From Glandiceps talaboti (lineage: Eukaryota; Hemichordata; Enteropneusta; Spengelidae): 64,000 nt of DNA. The first letter of the stretch is position 1. Each line of letters opens with the position of its first letter. The notes below the pieces were generated by a model that was given only the letters and a program-made list of their open reading frames with translations, made no database searches and was not told the DNA's origin. This document shows positions 22,459 to 33,972 of this stretch, piece by piece. The stretch spans positions 6,883,634-6,947,633 of the forward strand of contig NC_135562.1 of NCBI RefSeq assembly GCF_964340395.1, given 5' to 3'. The position numbers were made by a program, and so were the translations under genes.

Positions 22459-25400
22459 TTTGCGAAAAGTGCAAGAAGAGACACCCAACAATGCTTCACG
22501 ATGAGAGTAAGCAAAGGGAATCCACTGACTTGACCAAAAGCAATACAGAAGAAGCATCAGTGGTGTCCTGCAAGGTTGAATTGGGAGATAGTAACAGTAC
22601 CTCCATGATAGTTCCAGTATGGGTGTCATCTACAGAGTCTCCATCAAATGAAGTGCTCACATATGCATTATTAGACACACAAAGTGACTCAACATTCATC
22701 CTGGAAGATACGGCAAAGTCTCTGTCAATCCAGTGTCAACCAGTTCGCCTGAAGCTTTCCACAATGACTTCAGCATCGTCCATGATTGATTGCAGTGCTG
22801 TTTCCAATCTACTTATTAGAGGAATGTCTACCCCAACTCGCATACAGATTCAGCAAGCATATACCAGAGACTACATTCCAGCCAACAGATCACACATCCC
22901 AACCTCAACCATAGCAAACAAATGGCCACATCTTCAGAGAATAGCTCATGAGATTGCTCCCCTTCAGGGTTGCGAAGTAGGAATGCTCATCGGCTACAAT
23001 TGCCCACAAGCACTGGCCCCAAGAGAGACTGTAGTTGGAAAAAATGATGAACCATTCGCCATCAAGACGGATCTGGGATGGAGCATAATTGGCTACAATG
23101 ATCCAAGATCACATAGTTATGCCACTAGCGTCTGTAATCGTATCACAGTGAAGGAGACCCCTTGCATATCTCCCAAACATGTTATCAGTGCGCTGGAAGC
23201 TGACTTTTCAGAGAAAGGCCATGGAGAGAAAGTCATATCACAAGAAGATCTTCAGTTTCTCAATATTCTGGAGACCAGTATTCACCAAACAGAAAGTGGT
23301 CACTATAGTATGCCTCTTCCCTTCAAGTCTGGGAAACCAACATTACCAAAAAACAAGCGGACAGCAGTTCTCCGGCTGAATCATCTCAGGAGAAAATTTG
23401 CAACTAAGCCAAAGTACTATGCTGATTACAAGAAATTTATGGATGATGTTATAGAGAAGGGTGATGTAGAGGAAGTTGAAGACCAAGGTGAAGAAGGAAG
23501 AGTGTGGTATATCCCACACCATGGTGTCTACCACCCTCAAAAGCCAGAGAAGATACGGGTAGTGTTTGACTGTTCGGCACGCTTTGCTGGGACATCCCTG
23601 AATGGTCATCTACTCACTGGACCTGACTTGATAAACTGTTTGATTGGTGTGCTATGCAGGTTCAGAAAGCATCATATAGCAGTGATGTGTGATATAGAGA
23701 GGATGTTTCACCAATTCTTGGTGAATGAAGAGGATCGAAACTACTTAAGATTCTTATGGTGGGAGAATGGTGACACTAGTATTGAACCCAAAGAATATCG
23801 GATGAAGGTACATTTGTTTGGGGCTGCTTCCTCCCCTGGATGTGCCAACTATGGTTTAAAGTATCTTGCCAACCAAAATGAAATAGAGTTTCCACTGGGA
23901 GCAAGCTTTATAAAGAAGAATTTTTATGTGGACGATGGTCTCATCAGTGCAGATTCTGTGAATGAGGCAACTGCGTTAGTGAAGGAAGCACAGAAAGTAT
24001 GTGCCAAAGGAGGATTGAATCTCCACAAGTTCATCTCAAACAGCAGAGAAGTAATGGAAACCATCCCCACTCGTGAACGAGCAGCCGGAGTAAAGGACGT
24101 TGACCTAAGCTATGACAACCTTCCCATCGAGCGAGCATTAGGGATCCAGTGGTGCGTAGAAACAGACACATTTAAATTTCACATACAGGCCAAGGATCAA
24201 CCACCTACACGTCGTGGCATCCTGTCTACAGTTGCATCTATTTATGATCCACTTGGGTTCCTTGCTCCATTTATCCTCATCGGCAAGGGAATCTTGCAAG
24301 AAATGTGTCGAAATGGAATTGATTGGGATGAACCACTGCCAGAGAAGTTACGTCCCCGGTGGGAGAGGTGGAAAGCTGACTTTACTAATTTGAGACAGAT
24401 TCAAATACCTAGGTGTTATAAACCACCCAACTTCGGACACATTATAGCTGTTGAACTACACCACTTTTCAGACGCCAGCACTAGCGGTTATGGTCAGTGC
24501 TCATACCTGAGACTAGTTGGAGAGAATCGAGTACACTGTTCCTTGGTTTCTGGGAAGGCTAGAGTTGCACCAACCAAGGTGGTTACCATTCCCCGTTTAG
24601 AGCTGACGGCTGCAGTGGTTTCTTCGAATATGAGTAGCATGTTGAAAGAAGAGTTAGAATTCACTGTGGATAGGGAGTATTTCTGGACAGACTCCCAGGT
24701 AGTTCTAGGGTACATCGCTAATGAAGCGAGAAGATTCCATATATTCGTAGCGAATAGGATCCAGAGAATTAGACAGGTTTCCAAGCCCAGCCAGTGGCAT
24801 TATGTTTCAACAGAGGTAAACCCTGCAGACCACGCATCGAGAGGTGTCTACGCATCTGAGTTACTAGCCTCAAATTGGTTCAGAGGCCCAGAGTTTCTGT
24901 GGGAAAGAGAATTAACATTAAGTGAGGAGTCAGACTATCAGCTGAACATTGGAGATCCAGAGGTGAAAAACGTCACAAGTTTCATGGCTGCCACATCAAC
25001 AGAGTCATTCAACTTGAAGAATCGCATATCCCGTTTCTCTGAATGGTCTAAGGTTGTTGGTGCGGTAGCACGCATAAGAAGACTTGTAAGGAATAAGAAG
25101 GGTAGTAAAGACTTTTCCAGTCCACAAGAAAGACAGGAAGCAGAAAGATACATTATAAGGTGTATCCAAGGTGAAGCCTTTGCCAAGGAAATCAAAGAAC
25201 TCAAGTTGGCAAGGGTGAAGAAAGGTAGCAGTATCCACAATTTGAACCCATTCCTTGACAGTGAAGGTGTTCTGAGAGTCGGAGGTCGATTGAAGAAAGC
25301 AGATATTCCTGATAGTGTGCGACATCCAGCCATTCTACCCAAGGACAGCCATGTTACAAGGTTACTAATTTCTCACTTTCACAACAAAGTTCAGCATCAA

Positions 25401-26519
25401 GGTCGAGGAATAACATTTAACGAGATAAGAGCTAATGGGTACTGGATTATGGGAGGAATCAAGGTTGTAGCCCTCCATATCTACAGGTGTATCAAATGCC
25501 GTCGACTTCGTCGTCCAGTAGAAGAACAGAAAATGGCTAATCTTCCAGAAGATAGAGTGGAACCTTCACCACCCTTTACATTTTGTGGTATGGACTGCTT
25601 TGGTCCCTTTATAGTAAAGGTGGGAAGAAAAGAGTGTAAGAATTATGGACTACTGTTCACATGTATGTGTTCAAGAGCTGTTCATATTGAAACCCTGGAT
25701 GATATGTCTACAGATAGTTTCATCAATGGCCTGCGTTGTTTCATTGCTATCAGAGGTCCAGTGCAGCGTCTACGTTCAGACCAGGGAACCAACTTCGTAG
25801 GAGCGAAAAATGAATTCAAGGAAGCACTGAAGGAATTAGATATGGAAAGGATTAAGGTCTTCTTAACAGAGCGCCAATGTGAGTTTGTCATGAATCCTCC
25901 ACATGCTAGCCACGCAGGTGGAGTATGGGAACGCCACATCAAGACAATCAGAAGTGTTTTATCATCCATGCTACAGCAATCTCAAGGCCGACTTGATTCG
26001 GCATCGCTACGCACATTCCTCTATGAAGTCATGGCCATAGTAAATAGTCGACCACTCACAACAGAGAGCCTCAATGACCCTATGAGTCCTGAGCCACTCA
26101 CTCCTAATCATTTGCTCCACATGAAATCCTCTGTAGCTCTTCCCCCTCCAGGTAAATTTGTAAAGGAGGACTTGTATGTCAGAAAACGATGGCGAAGAGT
26201 GCAGTACCTAGCCGAGCAGTTCTGGGGCAGATGGAGAAAGGAATATCTTAACACACTTACCCAAAGACAGAAGTGGAATACGCCAAGGCGAAATACTAAG
26301 AAAGGAGATATTGTCTTGCTCAAAGACGATCAAGTCCCTCGTATGGAATGGCCACTAGCTATTGTAACTGAGACTACAGAAGGTGAAGATGGTCTAGTGA
26401 GAAAGGTTAAGATCCAGGTTAGCACCAAGAATCTTGACAAGAAAGGGAGACGTGACGGTAAACTGTCAATTTTGGAGCGACCCATTCAAAGGTTGATTCT
26501 TCTGTTGGGGGCAGATTGA
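22365..26519 (+). CDS. zinc-knuckle and pol region of the BEL/Pao element (fossil)
   Basis: Domains in order, by approximate residue: zinc knuckle CFSCLKRGHNSREC (14-27) with a second Cys/His cluster; aspartic protease with LLDTQSDSTFI (about 102); reverse transcriptase with the FYVDDGL catalytic motif (about 521); RNase H with HFSDASTSGYG (about 702); an H2C2-type zinc-binding segment (about 1005-1045); and the integrase core with MDCFGPF, LRSDQGTNFVGA and GGVWERHI (about 1075-1190). A DUF5641-like C-terminus follows. This order and the protease type (A17) place it in BEL/Pao, not Gypsy or Copia. Treated as part of a fossil element. Confidence 0.93.
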   Translation: MEQRKQFVQENRVCFSCLKRGHNSRECRRKLICEKCKKRHPTMLHDESKQRESTDLTKSNTEEASVVSCKVELGDSNSTSMIVPVWVSSTESPSNEVLTYALLDTQSDSTFILEDTAKSLSIQCQPVRLKLSTMTSASSMIDCSAVSNLLIRGMSTPTRIQIQQAYTRDYIPANRSHIPTSTIANKWPHLQRIAHEIAPLQGCEVGMLIGYNCPQALAPRETVVGKNDEPFAIKTDLGWSIIGYNDPRSHSYATSVCNRITVKETPCISPKHVISALEADFSEKGHGEKVISQEDLQFLNILETSIHQTESGHYSMPLPFKSGKPTLPKNKRTAVLRLNHLRRKFATKPKYYADYKKFMDDVIEKGDVEEVEDQGEEGRVWYIPHHGVYHPQKPEKIRVVFDCSARFAGTSLNGHLLTGPDLINCLIGVLCRFRKHHIAVMCDIERMFHQFLVNEEDRNYLRFLWWENGDTSIEPKEYRMKVHLFGAASSPGCANYGLKYLANQNEIEFPLGASFIKKNFYVDDGLISADSVNEATALVKEAQKVCAKGGLNLHKFISNSREVMETIPTRERAAGVKDVDLSYDNLPIERALGIQWCVETDTFKFHIQAKDQPPTRRGILSTVASIYDPLGFLAPFILIGKGILQEMCRNGIDWDEPLPEKLRPRWERWKADFTNLRQIQIPRCYKPPNFGHIIAVELHHFSDASTSGYGQCSYLRLVGENRVHCSLVSGKARVAPTKVVTIPRLELTAAVVSSNMSSMLKEELEFTVDREYFWTDSQVVLGYIANEARRFHIFVANRIQRIRQVSKPSQWHYVSTEVNPADHASRGVYASELLASNWFRGPEFLWERELTLSEESDYQLNIGDPEVKNVTSFMAATSTESFNLKNRISRFSEWSKVVGAVARIRRLVRNKKGSKDFSSPQERQEAERYIIRCIQGEAFAKEIKELKLARVKKGSSIHNLNPFLDSEGVLRVGGRLKKADIPDSVRHPAILPKDSHVTRLLISHFHNKVQHQGRGITFNEIRANGYWIMGGIKVVALHIYRCIKCRRLRRPVEEQKMANLPEDRVEPSPPFTFCGMDCFGPFIVKVGRKECKNYGLLFTCMCSRAVHIETLDDMSTDSFINGLRCFIAIRGPVQRLRSDQGTNFVGAKNEFKEALKELDMERIKVFLTERQCEFVMNPPHASHAGGVWERHIKTIRSVLSSMLQQSQGRLDSASLRTFLYEVMAIVNSRPLTTESLNDPMSPEPLTPNHLLHMKSSVALPPPGKFVKEDLYVRKRWRRVQYLAEQFWGRWRKEYLNTLTQRQKWNTPRRNTKKGDIVLLKDDQVPRMEWPLAIVTETTEGEDGLVRKVKIQVSTKNLDKKGRRDGKLSILERPIQRLILLLGAD

Positions 26520-26687
26520 GTCTTGTATCCACATTTGTTAAACTTAATTGTTATGCATTATTAGTGTGGAGTGTTATATTATCTTGGAAATTACTAAGAA
26601 TTTATTCCAGTTATTAAGTGTTACATTTATATGTTTATCATGATGATTTTTCCAAGCAGTCATAATTCATTGGTAATTTGATGGGAG

Positions 26688-27534
26688 TGTAACGGACTTA
26701 ATGCACTTATCATCGAAGCAAGGTATTTTCACGAACAGCGCCCTCTATCAAGAACATCGACGTTGTTAGTAGTTTCTGTACAAAGTTTATATCTGACTAG
26801 TTGTTGATGTTAGAGACTGTTTTATTGCAAATAAAGAGTAGTTGTAGTCCTAGAGTAAGTAATTTTACAGAATACTTTGATGTCGATGCTTAACTTGTAT
26901 GTTTTGGTCCCAAGAATCAGTGCCGCTGAAAGCCATATCTCGCAACTTGTATTGAAAGATGTTCTTACGCACTGAAACATAGTTCCACGGTTATAGTAAA
27001 GTATGCATAGATTTTTGACTTTATTGTAACATTTCATACCTTGTTTATGGTCAGTCTGTGGTAGATGTAGTTTTGAGACAATCAGATTGATATTTAGTAC
27101 ATATTTCCTTTCATACATCGTGTAGTAATACAAAGAGTAGCGTATGTAAACAGATAGAACATTTTGTAACGAACGAAGATGAAGTAACACAATTGTCATC
27201 AATATTTACCTAGAGTGCCAGCTAAAAGGCCCACGAGGTAGTATAACCTTTATATATTTGATTATTATAATGATAGAAACCATTTTGTTTCATGATTTGT
27301 TAGTATCGAGTGTTTATAAGTCTTACCAAGCACTAGTTTGTAATTACATTCAGCGTATACCTGACCATGTGTATTTCTAGGTCATGTAGTGTTTGTATTA
27401 TGTTTCAAGTTCTCATGTAAGTTCCATTTGATTGATTTACCAGATCTTACGGTGGTGTAAGCAGAGTTCATTAATAAAGGAATGCCATCAGTATAAAGAT
27501 CGTGTTCGCCTAAGTTATTTAGTTGGTACCTCTA

Positions 27535-27536
<2 letters not shown>
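26688..27536 (+). repeat. 3' LTR of the BEL/Pao element
   Basis: 849 bp, the near-identical partner of 19014-19862. It ends in CA directly against the CT microsatellite. Confidence 0.95.
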
Positions 27537-27754
<218 letters not shown>

Positions 27755-27759
27755 TACAC

Positions 27760-28734
27760 AGCTGGTAGGCTGTAACTGTTTCGATACTATAGTGAGTGAT
27801 ATTTAATTACTTTATATGAGATTCGACGAGGCAAATGTTTGCCCGCCCTCGTAGAATACATACACACACACGCACACAAGACATAATAACCAACGACGTG
27901 CCTGTACTGTTGTGATGTCATCGCCAATTTATCATGTGATTGCAAGCTGTATGCCTCTATATCTGGAGCTGAACTGCAAGGTTTGTGTTCGATTGTTTGG
28001 TTTGTCATTTTTACTTTTAAGGTACTCTACTAATTGTTAGCTTAACAATACGGTTTGTTTGATACGATTTCTATTGTTGACGAGGAAGAGTCAGAAAAGT
28101 TAGCAGCCCCAAACCAAACGTCATATGATGTAATAATGGCACTAAATTCAGTAAGACTGTTATTGCTGCTAGCTAACTAAGGCGAAACTACAACTCATAT
28201 TATGCATTAACCACAGCACAATGGCTAAGCAGACAATTACATATGCACAATCAATTGTTCTCTTTCACTTTCAGTAGGCCTAAAGAAATTCAAATTTGAC
28301 ACTGGTAGGGCATTGACTATTTTCGATCAAGGTAAACTCGATAGACACTTAATTCCACATCAAAAGTCCATAAATGTTAAGTCTGACTAGTTTTATGTAT
28401 AGCAATAGGCATTTTTGAATATATAAATGGAACTCCAAGACAACTTGTTGAATAGTGTACTGCCTGACTAGCGTACACAATAAATCATTGTTCTGAGTCA
28501 TACCTGGCTGATTTCCAATACTCTCTGCCCGAGATACGTGATCATGTCAGGCTGAGACGCAATACACCATAACCAACCCACGGTATTTATATTACTACTG
28601 AAGCCAAAAGATTGATGCAGGATAAAAACTAAATTCTTATAGATTTGCGTCAAACAATCCCCATCCCCTCACCACAACTAAAATTTATATTTTCTGACTT
28701 CATTCACAATATTTCACATTCCAAGATTATTTAA
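27760..28734. other. intergenic, no gene seen
   Basis: No exon recognised and no strong repeat structure seen. Confidence 0.5.
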
Positions 28735-28875
28735 ACAATAATGTATGCCCTCCCAGCCCATAATGGACGAAAGCAAACTTTGAACGACATAATGGGCGAG
28801 GCGACAGCCGAGCCCATTATGGAGTACAAAGTTTGCTTGAGTCCATTATGGACTGGGAGGGCGTACATTATTGTT
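28735..28875. mobile_element. near-perfect 60-bp-arm foldback element
   Basis: ATGTATGCCCTCCCAGCCCA ... ACATAATGGGC on the left is answered by GCCCATTATGG ... CTGGGAGGGCGTACATTATT on the right, with about a 15-bp loop (GAGGCGACAGCCGA). It is an almost complete hairpin and unusually GC-rich for the neighbourhood. Confidence 0.85.
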
Positions 28876-28882
28876 ATTATTT

Positions 28883-29304
28883 TATAGTTTTGCCAATTCC
28901 AGTGAATTTGTAGACCTAGAAACGCAAAACAACGTATAATATACACAGCGCTGAACATCGTCTGCCATGTTCGGCCCGGAAGCTGAATACTAATCATAGC
29001 GACTCACGTACGTACACGTACACACACGTACATATACACTTCAATGAACTGCTGTGAACACAAATTTGTTTCATGAATGCGTTGTATTTTTAAACAGTAG
29101 AAATGACAATCATAAGCAACAACATAAAATTCGAAAAAATAGCTAGTCGTATGAAGAAACTGAACAAATCTCATCTCTCATTACGGACATAAGCTTGTAT
29201 TGTTATGCTCGTTCCGGGGCCGCGATGCCCAATAACGGAGTACATTATCAGTAATAATGTACAGCGATGACGTCACAAAATTCACTGGAATTGGTAATGC
29301 TATA
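28883..29304. mobile_element. inverted-repeat element adjoining the hairpin
   Basis: TATAGTTTTGCCAATTCCAG TGAATTTGT at the left is complementary, with small differences, to ACAAAATTCACTGGAATTGG TAATGCTATA at the right. TACATTATT motifs occur near both ends and in the neighbouring hairpin, so 28735-29304 may be one composite element. Confidence 0.65.
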
Positions 29305-29784
29305 ATATAATATAGTATATTGTCATGCGTGTGATGAACACACACGGCTATAGTATACGTCTGCTTGCGTGCGTGCGTGCGCGTATATGTGTGTACATGT
29401 ACATGTGCGTATACGCACGTGTATGCGCGTGTCAACTATAAATTATTAAGAAACTGTTATGCCGAAATATGAATGCTGCACTGTAGCAACTCTTTGATGC
29501 CACAGTACGCGAAGTTGAAATGATGATAAATTTATACTGACCCACTGTGGTAGGGGTTCGGAACCCCATTCAGGGTTTGATTAAATGTACCACGCTGTAA
29601 GTAAGAAGAGTGTCGTTCAGTTTGACTAAATACCGAATATATAATTATAACGCATGTCAAATTTCCTCTGGTACTCCGGTTTCCCCCTGCACTAACACTG
29701 ATCCCATGAGGGATGGCCCTCACTGGACTTCTTGGGAGACAAGTGTTTATATACTTAAAGAAGTATCTAGTATAAATAAAGATT

Positions 29785-29966
<182 letters not shown>

Positions 29967-30060
29967 TTACCCATGTAACCCACAGGCACTATTATAACAA
30001 ATGTTCTGATGATGAGTATATTTTCATTCTCTGTAAACATTAGATCTACCTGCAGTTGCA

Positions 30061-31074
30061 ATGTGGCGTTATTACCTTCTATGTGGTGGTGGCATTATCA
30101 TAGTTGGATCTCTGATGTATACGTCATTCTACCCAGATGACACAGACAATAAACATACAGAGACTGGTCAACCGTATGTAATGACTAAACAAGAATTGTT
30201 GGAAAGCGATGTAAACGATATGAAAGACAAATATATTCAGGTATTTAACTTTTAAATTTAATTAAAGCATATGCCTTGGAAGTTAATTGTGTCAAAATTC
30301 GCTGTTACTTCAAATAAAATCGATAAATAAATATTTGTATCCCCCTCCAAAAAAAATAAAAAAATTTAAAAATCGATTATATCGTAAAAAGCTAGCAAAC
30401 GATCAGTTGTTGGACATATGAGTGGTACATAAAACATACCAGACTTTTATACTAACGCTTCTTTTCTGATTTCATCTTTTTGGTCACAGATCCATGAAGG
30501 GATCGTAGTCGACGTGCTACGACTACAACACACAGAAACCTCTGTTATGACAGATGGCACATTAGGCACAGATATAGAAGAGGACATCGCCACCTTGTTG
30601 ATGGTGAAACTTACAAAGCCCAGTACTCATCTAGAAAGACACGCCTTCCTTATGGTATCACTACCCATGCGTGAAGATGACGAGTACTACATTACAGCTC
30701 ACCCGATAAACTTCAAGGCACTACCAAAACGATTGGCGATAAAACTGCTTTCCTTGTACGGAATAAAACCAACTGGGTGGGAATACCATGACGTTTTAAC
30801 TGCACTTGAGAAACGGTATAAATCACGACCAGAAGTTGTCAACAGATGGTATGAGAAAGGTGAATCGGCACTATTTTTGGGTTATACGAAAGATTCAACG
30901 GAAGTCAGTAACCGTCCAAGAGGCACATTACCATATATGCTAATTCCTCGACCTCAGAAGCCCAGTGTAAGACTTGTATCGTTGTTCACGACACCCATGA
31001 TTTCAACCCTGTTTGTTTTGATCTTTTTGGTTCGTTACTGCATGAATACTATACAAGAGGCCCCTGACCCGTAG
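30061..31074 (+). CDS. unrecognised protein with N- and C-terminal membrane segments, two exons
   Basis: Exon 1 is 30061-30240 (donor GTATTT after ATTCAG); exon 2 is 30490-31074 (acceptor TGGTCACAG). Phase 0 throughout; 254 aa plus stop. Residues 4-23 (YYLLCGGGIIIVGSLMYTSF) form a signal anchor or transmembrane helix, and a second hydrophobic helix near residues 224-244 (MISTLFVLIFLVRYC) is followed by a ten-residue tail. The roughly 200-residue middle is soluble and mixed-charge, including HLERHAFLMVSLPMREDDEY and PKRLAIKLLSLYGIKPTGWEY. I do not recognise a family. The hairpin topology would suit an ER, mitochondrial or peroxisomal membrane protein, but that is inference. A TGCAG acceptor 5 nt upstream of the ATG suggests an upstream untranslated exon. 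Confidence 0.7.
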
Positions 31075-31257
31075 TCTTCGGACATACTACTGTCAATTTT
31101 GAAAGTACTAGTATTGCCAAACCTAAAAAATGCTGAGTAATCTTTGTAATCAATAATATCGGCATCTTTGGCAGATGATACATGTAGTAATATATCGAAT
31201 CATTACAAAATAATTCTTTATATCAATGATTTGAGAGAAAGTAAAAAAGGCCAATTT

Positions 31258-31263
31258 AATAAA
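31258..31263 (+). terminator. candidate polyadenylation signal
   Basis: AATAAA about 185 nt after the stop of the two-membrane-segment gene. Confidence 0.5.
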
Positions 31264-32076
31264 ATGAATAATTCTATATTTCAGAAATCACTTTTATCCA
31301 AGATAAATTCATTCTAGGAAAATTCAGTTTCTGTCCTAAGTTCCTTTGCAATCAGACATTTGGCTTTCCACAATTTACACCTGTTAATCACTTGGACGGT
31401 ATAAATACATTCAAGAGTTAGAAATAATGAGAGATCGTGATTGACGATCGTTGCTTCTAAATGTCTCATCCGTGAATTCACTTTTCATCTGCTTGTTGAG
31501 GTTTCATTGTCAGTTTTTCACGAAAATATAATTTTTTATTATTAAAACAATTTATGAACTAATATATATATATTGAGTACAAATATTATAATACATATAC
31601 CTACTGTTCTCAATGTTCAGTTAAAGTCCGCATGCATTCGAAAATGGTTGCACTTACATGCCAATCTTGTTCTGGAACTGTAATTGGCGAATTCAAGTGT
31701 TAATGTAACACAATTTCTATCAAATTGATAATAATTGTTTGTAGAACGCCATCTCATTACATGGATAAAAGTCAACATCGAACAAATTACCATTATTCGC
31801 CGGGGAGAATTCTTACTTTAGAGGCGAGTGGAGGACTTCCCACAGCATCATTGCTGCACTGAAAGTCCTGCACGTAACAGTTGATAATGTTGTGTCCGCC
31901 TATCCAGAAGGGATTTTTTATCAACTTTTGTTCATTCACTTTTACTAAGCCTTGTATGAGTATTGGTAGTGTCTTCAAAGGGAACTTCAGTGTGTCTCCC
32001 CCCCCCCCCCAGGAAAATATTTATGCAGAATGGACATAAATGATGAATCATTCGATGTGCATACACATGACTAATT
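31264..32076. other. convergent intergenic spacer
   Basis: No gene between the 254-aa gene and the minus-strand Kelch gene. A C-tract lies at about 32000-32011. Part probably belongs to the 3' UTR of the Kelch gene. Confidence 0.5.
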
Positions 32077-33972
32077 TCAGATCAGTCGACCACCTTGTCC
32101 AACTCTAACCCATTCACTTCCAAGGTATTCGTGAGGGATTTCTACCAACGCACATTTAGCGCCCTCACACGGTAGAGGTGCTGGTGCAATTTCATTCCAC
32201 GTTCCGCTGGAAGACTTGTAGATATAGCTGGAAATTCCATGCTCCCTTCTCACAACTTCGGAACAAAAGTCATCTTCTATTTGTCCACCACTAACAAAGA
32301 TATCACCTCTAATGTGGCATACAGCAGGAGAATCTCTGTCGAAATTCTCATCGGGTATTTTAGATGTATTTGAATCTTCCAAACGTATCGTACTGGATTG
32401 TTTAGACACTACAAGTTTGAATTTTCCGAGGCTGGTAATTTCAAGACCATCGGGTGTGTAGATGACCAATGGCGGCCAAATTTGAATATTTGGATCATTT
32501 TTCAGTTTCTGGAAGTAGTCAGAATCCTGGAGTTTTGTTTCCCACTCGTCAATACGACAGTCGTAGCAATCAATATATAGTCCCTCTCGTCCTCCATGTT
32601 TACCACCGATGGCATAGATATATCTATCGTCCAGGATTGCTACAGCGCCATCAACGTGCCCATGCGGCATTGCAGACTTCGACTCCCAGTGGTTGCTTTC
32701 GAAATCAAAGGAAGCAAAGGTAGTTTGGTCGTCGGATGAAGTCAGAGCGCCGAGGGAATACAGTCGCTTGTTGCAGACCACAGTAATGCCATTAGAATGT
32801 GGAACTTCTGTTATAGGCATATCTTTCCAGTTGTTACTCACAAGGTCGTAGGAAAAAGCATCCTGGCGATCAAACGAATTGCCGTATTCGACGTTGAGGC
32901 CGTTATAGAGAAACATCACGTTGTCTGTAGTTGTAACTTTAGTGAAGTCAAAACATGGAACGTTTGTTAATTTGAACCACGAGTCTTCGTCGATCACGTA
33001 GCCAAATATGAATTCCTCATTCAAATTATAGCAACGACGTCTTGAAAAGTGATCTCCGCCCGAAACTACCACCATGTCAACCAACCTTCCTGGTCGAGAG
33101 GTTTGCTTTGTGGCGCCCTCCTGTTTCCCAGTACCCTCCTGTTCCTCAGTTCTCGACTTGTTGTTTAGAACATTCTGTACCAAGTCTCTACATCTCTTGT
33201 TTTGCATAAATTCTTCCTCTTCCAAGTATCGAGCGAGTATTCGTTTATCAACATCGTGCAGACGAATGTGACTAAAAAGTTCAGGAAACTTTGCCTTTCG
33301 TTTCTGATCACAACGAGTCCATTTAATGAGAAACTGTAGCAATTCTGTTTCTTTGACTTTTATTTTTTCATTTGCTAGCAAACCAGAAAGTTCATCGTTT
33401 GAAAGATCGTACAGGTAATTCTCTGGCTCCGTCAGCATCTTACATAACCTGCATTCTATGGTTTTCTGCGCCACGTCTTGTAACCTGGGCAAATTGTGCA
33501 TCTCAGCAAATTCTCTTACCTCGAAGCAGTTTACTTCAACTGAAGGCAAATGTTTCTCAAGTTGTTTTTCCAGAAATTTTCCACAAATATCTTTCAACTC
33601 CATCATCAACATATGATCTGCACCCTTGATGACGTCATACACGTTATCAACCGTCAGTGAAATCTTGCCGGTGTAAACAAAACGGAGGATCGCTTCCATA
33701 CCCTCTGCTGTCGTGCACATCAACTCAACTCGCCCACTCTGTGCTTCTTTGAAATTACTGCGAAGCATAGATTCAAAGTACGGGATAAAAGCGGCCAAGA
33801 CACACCGATGTGCCTTAAATTGCCGTCCTTGGACTATTACAGTCATGTCGCAATATTGTCCGTCATCCCTTTGGTTTTTGAGACGCTCCGTGAAACGAAC
33901 ACAGTGGGCGTTGGCTCCAAGAGACAAACCGTCAACTTCGCCATCATACATACTAACACGACTTCTAGACAT
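32077..33972 (-). CDS. BTB-BACK-Kelch (KLHL-type) protein, 631 aa, single coding exon
   Basis: One uninterrupted frame. The BTB domain spans about residues 30-135 (YCDMTVIVQGRQFKAHRCVL then FVYTGKISL). The BACK domain covers about 140-245 (NCFEVREFAEMHNLPRLQ, LLQFLIKWTRCD, HIRLHD). The C-terminal half is a degenerate Kelch propeller, with YSLGALTSSDD, YAIGGKHGGREG and FVSGGQIEDD as the clearest blades. Such proteins are usually substrate adaptors of CUL3 ubiquitin ligases: BTB plus BACK bind CUL3, Kelch binds substrate. The linker near 270-295 is K/E/T/Q-rich. A specific vertebrate orthologue is not evident. Intronless structure fits retroposition or a lineage-specific KLHL expansion, which is inference. 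The first ATG (MSRSRVSMYDG) is used. Confidence 0.93.
   Translation of the reverse strand: MSRSRVSMYDGEVDGLSLGANAHCVRFTERLKNQRDDGQYCDMTVIVQGRQFKAHRCVLAAFIPYFESMLRSNFKEAQSGRVELMCTTAEGMEAILRFVYTGKISLTVDNVYDVIKGADHMLMMELKDICGKFLEKQLEKHLPSVEVNCFEVREFAEMHNLPRLQDVAQKTIECRLCKMLTEPENYLYDLSNDELSGLLANEKIKVKETELLQFLIKWTRCDQKRKAKFPELFSHIRLHDVDKRILARYLEEEEFMQNKRCRDLVQNVLNNKSRTEEQEGTGKQEGATKQTSRPGRLVDMVVVSGGDHFSRRRCYNLNEEFIFGYVIDEDSWFKLTNVPCFDFTKVTTTDNVMFLYNGLNVEYGNSFDRQDAFSYDLVSNNWKDMPITEVPHSNGITVVCNKRLYSLGALTSSDDQTTFASFDFESNHWESKSAMPHGHVDGAVAILDDRYIYAIGGKHGGREGLYIDCYDCRIDEWETKLQDSDYFQKLKNDPNIQIWPPLVIYTPDGLEITSLGKFKLVVSKQSSTIRLEDSNTSKIPDENFDRDSPAVCHIRGDIFVSGGQIEDDFCSEVVRREHGISSYIYKSSSGTWNEIAPAPLPCEGAKCALVEIPHEYLGSEWVRVGQGGRLI

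Larger units (their letters stand above)
19014..27536 (+). mobile_element. BEL/Pao LTR retrotransposon, near-complete and very young
   Basis: An 8,523-bp element bounded by two 849-bp direct LTRs (19014-19862 and 26688-27536), each starting TG and ending CA. It is flanked by CTCTC on both sides (19009-19013 and 27537-27541), the 5-bp duplication usual for BEL/Pao. Reading by eye I saw about one difference between the LTRs, which implies a very recent insertion. The internal part has a leader (19863 to about 20655), a gag region and a long pol region in the order protease, reverse transcriptase, RNase H, integrase, the BEL/Pao order. No env is seen. It looks nearly whole, with at most about one break. 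Confidence 0.95.
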
